Source of the DNA: Anaspis maculata | Lineage: Eukaryota > Arthropoda > Insecta > Coleoptera > Scraptiidae | Assembly (NCBI GenBank): GCA_949128115.1 | Contig: OX421963.1 | Coordinates: 39,911,979 to 39,975,978, forward strand | Direction: 5' to 3' | Length of the DNA stretch: 64,000 nucleotides | In this document: piece after piece, positions 61,413 through 64,000 of the stretch | Numbering within the stretch: position 1 is the stretch's first letter | Layout: every line of letters begins with the position of its first letter | Position numbers and translations under genes: made by a program | The notes under the pieces: model-generated | What the model was told of the DNA's origin: nothing | The model's input: only the letters and a program-made list of their open reading frames with translations | The model's database searches: none

Positions 61413-61473
61413 ACGAGATTCGAACCAGCGATCCATCAATCGGAAAGCAAAGACTTTGCCACTGAGCTATTCC
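61413..61473 (-). ncRNA. tRNA-like segment in the right repeat of the P-like element
   Basis: On the minus strand TAGCTCAGTGG (61469-61459) and GGTTCGAATC (61426-61417) repeat the A and B boxes of the left copy at the same spacing. The B box differs by one base, so both copies have drifted independently. As on the left, a full cloverleaf does not form. Confidence 0.58.
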
Positions 61474-61690
61474 GGGTGAAAGGCGCGCGTCCCAATATCT
61501 GTGTGTTATACTTATAACGTAACTGTCATATTTCAGAGAAAAACGCCCCAAAAAGGGGGACGCCGACACGGGATCTTAGGGGACTTTTGGTATGATATAG
61601 CAGACACTCTTTACTGTCGTTTTATGAAAAATTTGGCCGACCATAAATTAGTTCACGCTTTGACTTGAATAGCACCTAAAATACCTGGGC

Positions 61691-62326
61691 TATCTAGATT
61701 CCAAAACAACCGAGATATGACATTCAACTTTTTTTCTCTTATGGGCGCCATATTCGATTTTGACATTTTTGAATACAATATATTTTCTGGTTTCAACGAT
61801 GTGTCACATGCCACTGTTGAATCCATGCTTTTGAGCAAATATTTTTTTTTATATTTCAAAGAGTGCTTTGGAAACAAAGTTAGCACCGACAATAAAAAAA
61901 ACGTAAATGTTAAACATTTATTCAACAGTGACATGTGGCACATCGTTGTAACCAGAAAAGAATACCGCATTCAAAAATATCAAAATCCAATATGGCGCCC
62001 ATTAGAGCAAAAAGTTGAATGTGTATCTCGGTTGCTTTGAAAGCTAGAATAAAGATTTTGGCAGCTTTGAATTCCCCTTGAAAAAGTGCCCTGACAATGT
62101 CTAGATTGGGAAAGGCCACCTCCAACCGTTTTTTGAATAAAAAATAAAAACAAAAATTCAAATTCCTGTTTTCTCACGATATCTCAAAAACTAAAATCGG
62201 TACGTAAAATTTTTTCTTGGATCATTGATCGTCATGAAAATGCGCAACTTTTTCCTAATTTAACCGACTTTGTATCTCTCAAGATAAGCGAGATACCCAT
62301 GCCTAGCCTCGAAGAACGGACACCTG
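61691..62326. mobile_element. CAGGGTGTCCG-family palindrome, copy 3, right piece
   Basis: It continues exactly where 49625 stops and ends GAACGGACACCTG followed by TA. Together the two pieces make a copy of about 920 bp, as in the intact members. Only 41 bp separate it from copy 4. Confidence 0.88.
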
Positions 62327-62367
62327 TATATAATTTCCGGTAATTTACAAATATATGTATATATATA

Positions 62368-63281
62368 CAGGGTGTCCGTTTTTCGAGGCTATGGGTATCT
62401 CGCTTATCTCAAGAGATACAAAGTCGGTTAAATTGGGAAAAAGTTGCACATTTTCATGACGATCAATGATCCAAGAAGAAATTTGACGTATCGATTTTCG
62501 TTTTTGAGATATCGTGAAGAAACAGGATTTTGATTTTTGTTTCTATTTTTTATTCAAAAAACGGTTGAAGGTGGCCTTTTCTAATCTAGACATTGTCAGG
62601 GCACTTTTTCAAGGGGAATCCAAATCTGCCAAAATCTTTATTTTAGCTTTCAAAGCAACCGAGATACGACATTCAACTTTTTTCTCTAATGGGCGCCATA
62701 TTGGATTTTGATATTTTTGAATACGGTATTCTTATCTGGTTAGAACGATGTGCCACATGTCATTGTTAAATAAATGTTTGACATTTACGTTTTTTTCTAT
62801 TGTCGATGCTGATTTTGTTTCCAAAGCACTCTTTGAAAAATTGAAAAATTTTTTTGCTCTAAAGCATGAATTTAACAGTGGCATGTGACACATCGTTGTA
62901 ACCAGAAAATGAAATTGTATTGAAAAATGTCAAAATCCAATATGGCGCTCATAAGAGAAAAAAAAGTTGGATGTCATATCTCGGTTGTTCTAAAAGCTAG
63001 AATGATGATTTTGGCAACATTGAATTCCCCTTGAAAAAGTGCCTTCACAATGTCTTAACTAGAAAAGGCTACCTTCAACCGTTTTTCAAATAAAAAATAA
63101 AAACAAAAATTACAAATTTCTGTTTTTTCTTGATATTTCGAAAACTAAAACTGACAAGTCAAATATCTTCTTGGATCATTGATCGTCATGAAAATTCGCA
63201 ACTTTTTTCTAATTTAACCGACTCTGTATCTCTAAAGATAAGCGAGATACCCATGCTTAGCCTCGAAAAACGGACACCCTG
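62368..63281. mobile_element. CAGGGTGTCCG-family palindrome, copy 4
   Basis: CAGGGTGTCCGTTTTTCGAGG to CCTCGAAAAACGGACACCCTG, 914 bp, sits in a TATATA-rich target and is flanked by TA. It keeps both termini in full (CAGGGTGTCCG), unlike copies 1 and 3, which lost a G on at least one side. Confidence 0.9.
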
Positions 63282-63529
63282 TATATATGTATAAATTATC
63301 AAAGATTTTATTCGGATAGTAAAAACGGGTAAATTGCTTTGGTTAATTACCAAAATGATAAATTACGGTAATTTTACATCACTGGTTCCAACACAGGGTA
63401 ATCTTGACCGACCATAAATATCTGTGGGGTTCCCACAGTTTTCCAAATTTTACGTGCTACTGCAACACGTGACGCTCCCCCGTCTAATCAATTTCATGGA
63501 TTTCTTCATTAGAGCTAGCTATGGATAAA

Positions 63530-64000
63530 ATGTGTTGTGTTGGCAGGAATGGTACGATACTAACCAGATCTTGACCCCCTGATAGATGTGCTATGTAGAA
63601 TGTGACAGCTGTTCAGCGTCATCTCGGTGCGATGCACCCGTAAGTAGAAATTACCGAGGCTGCGCAGCGAAATTAGAGAAACGTGAGCCTTCTGCAGTTG
63701 AAGTTGCTTTGGTCTCTATCATGGTTGGCGGCTTTTCGCTGAAGACGCCAGGTGAGCGGCGGTCACTGAAGAAAATGATGGCCAAGCGCCCCAGTACTAT
63801 GTATAATGCAGTAAAACGCTCACTGTCTAGTGGCATCTGTTAGTTGAGGTTGAGAAAACTTTCTTAAATTGACAATTGTTCGTGGAGCTGGATTGCACGA
63901 GAGGAGGAGACGCGCTTGAGCAAGTGCACTGTGTGGGAATCTTGTCCATTTCCTATATGTATCTCCTTCTTGATACATGCTTGCTGTTTCAGTAGGTAGA
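63530..64000 (+). repeat. Interspersed repeat also present at 54460-54900
   Basis: Shared in the same order with that segment: TTGATAGATGTGC-type start, AATGTGACA(A/G)CTGT, GAAATTAGA(G/A)AAACGTGAGCC, GTTGGCGGC, GTTGAGAAAAC and TGGATTGCA(C/T)GAG. It runs to the window edge. No coding motif was seen, and the missing NOSIP exons are not here. Confidence 0.6.

Larger units (their letters stand above)
49626..61690 (+). mobile_element. P/THAP9-superfamily transposon relic with very long terminal repeats
   Basis: The element interrupts a palindromic repeat and is bounded by TAGCCCAGGTA and TACCTGGGCTA. The left terminal repeat (49626 to about 50520) is mirrored at the right in three pieces (61690-61245, 58126-57786, 56940 to about 56770), because two foldback elements entered the right arm. 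Removing the three nested elements leaves about 7.1 kb. The plus-strand interior carries a decayed THAP9-like transposase (51526-53608). Weaker inverted similarity continues inward (GTTATAACCTC and GTAAGT-containing blocks at about 50600-50930 against 56280-56680). The target duplication is unclear: only TCT is repeated at the borders, whereas P elements usually make 8 bp. Confidence 0.75.

Overview
The window looks like nuclear DNA of an insect. The evidence is spliceosomal introns, AT-rich non-coding DNA, an insect-type gustatory receptor, and many class II transposon relics (rosa-type mariner, hAT, PIF/Harbinger-like, P/THAP). A beetle is my best guess, but the sequence does not fix the order.

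Genes, left to right: (1) the last coding exon of SDA1/SDAD1, a 60S ribosome biogenesis factor (+, 1198-2712); (2) a gustatory-receptor-like gene lacking a recognisable final exon (+, 4465-5916); (3) a complete seven-exon membrane-bound site-1 protease, MBTPS1/S1P (-, 21467 down to 6679), with the whole catalytic triad; (4) a four-exon gene for a 216-residue basic/acidic nuclear-looking protein I cannot name (+, 22381-34918), head-to-head with S1P; (5) THOC3/TEX1, a WD40 subunit of the THO mRNA export complex (-, 43074-41906); (6) the first two coding exons of NOSIP, a U-box-type protein (+, 47821-48403), whose remaining exons are not in the window. These are mostly unrelated housekeeping genes; no operon or pathway links them. 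S1P/gene 4 and THOC3/NOSIP are divergent pairs.

Most remaining DNA is repeats, nearly all of one architecture: long, nearly perfect inverted repeats (foldback/palindromic elements, 0.1-2 kb) bounded by TA, TTA or 8-bp duplications, commonly nested inside each other. S1P introns 1 and 4 (about 5 kb each) and the 11.8-kb intron 3 of gene 4 are built of such nests. One palindromic family (termini CAGGGTGTCCG) has four copies here. A tandem duplicate of a 1.88-kb palindrome fills the space between THOC3 and NOSIP.

The most unusual object is a roughly 12-kb element at 49626-61690 that split one of those palindromes. It carries a decayed P-element/THAP9-type transposase, terminal inverted repeats of roughly 0.9 kb, and in each repeat a tRNA-like segment with pol III A and B boxes. 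Three other foldback elements lie inside it, one of which was itself entered exactly at its centre of symmetry. Two other palindromic elements (24.7-25.2 kb and 38.8-41.6 kb) encode the first residues of THAP-type zinc fingers and may be short relatives.
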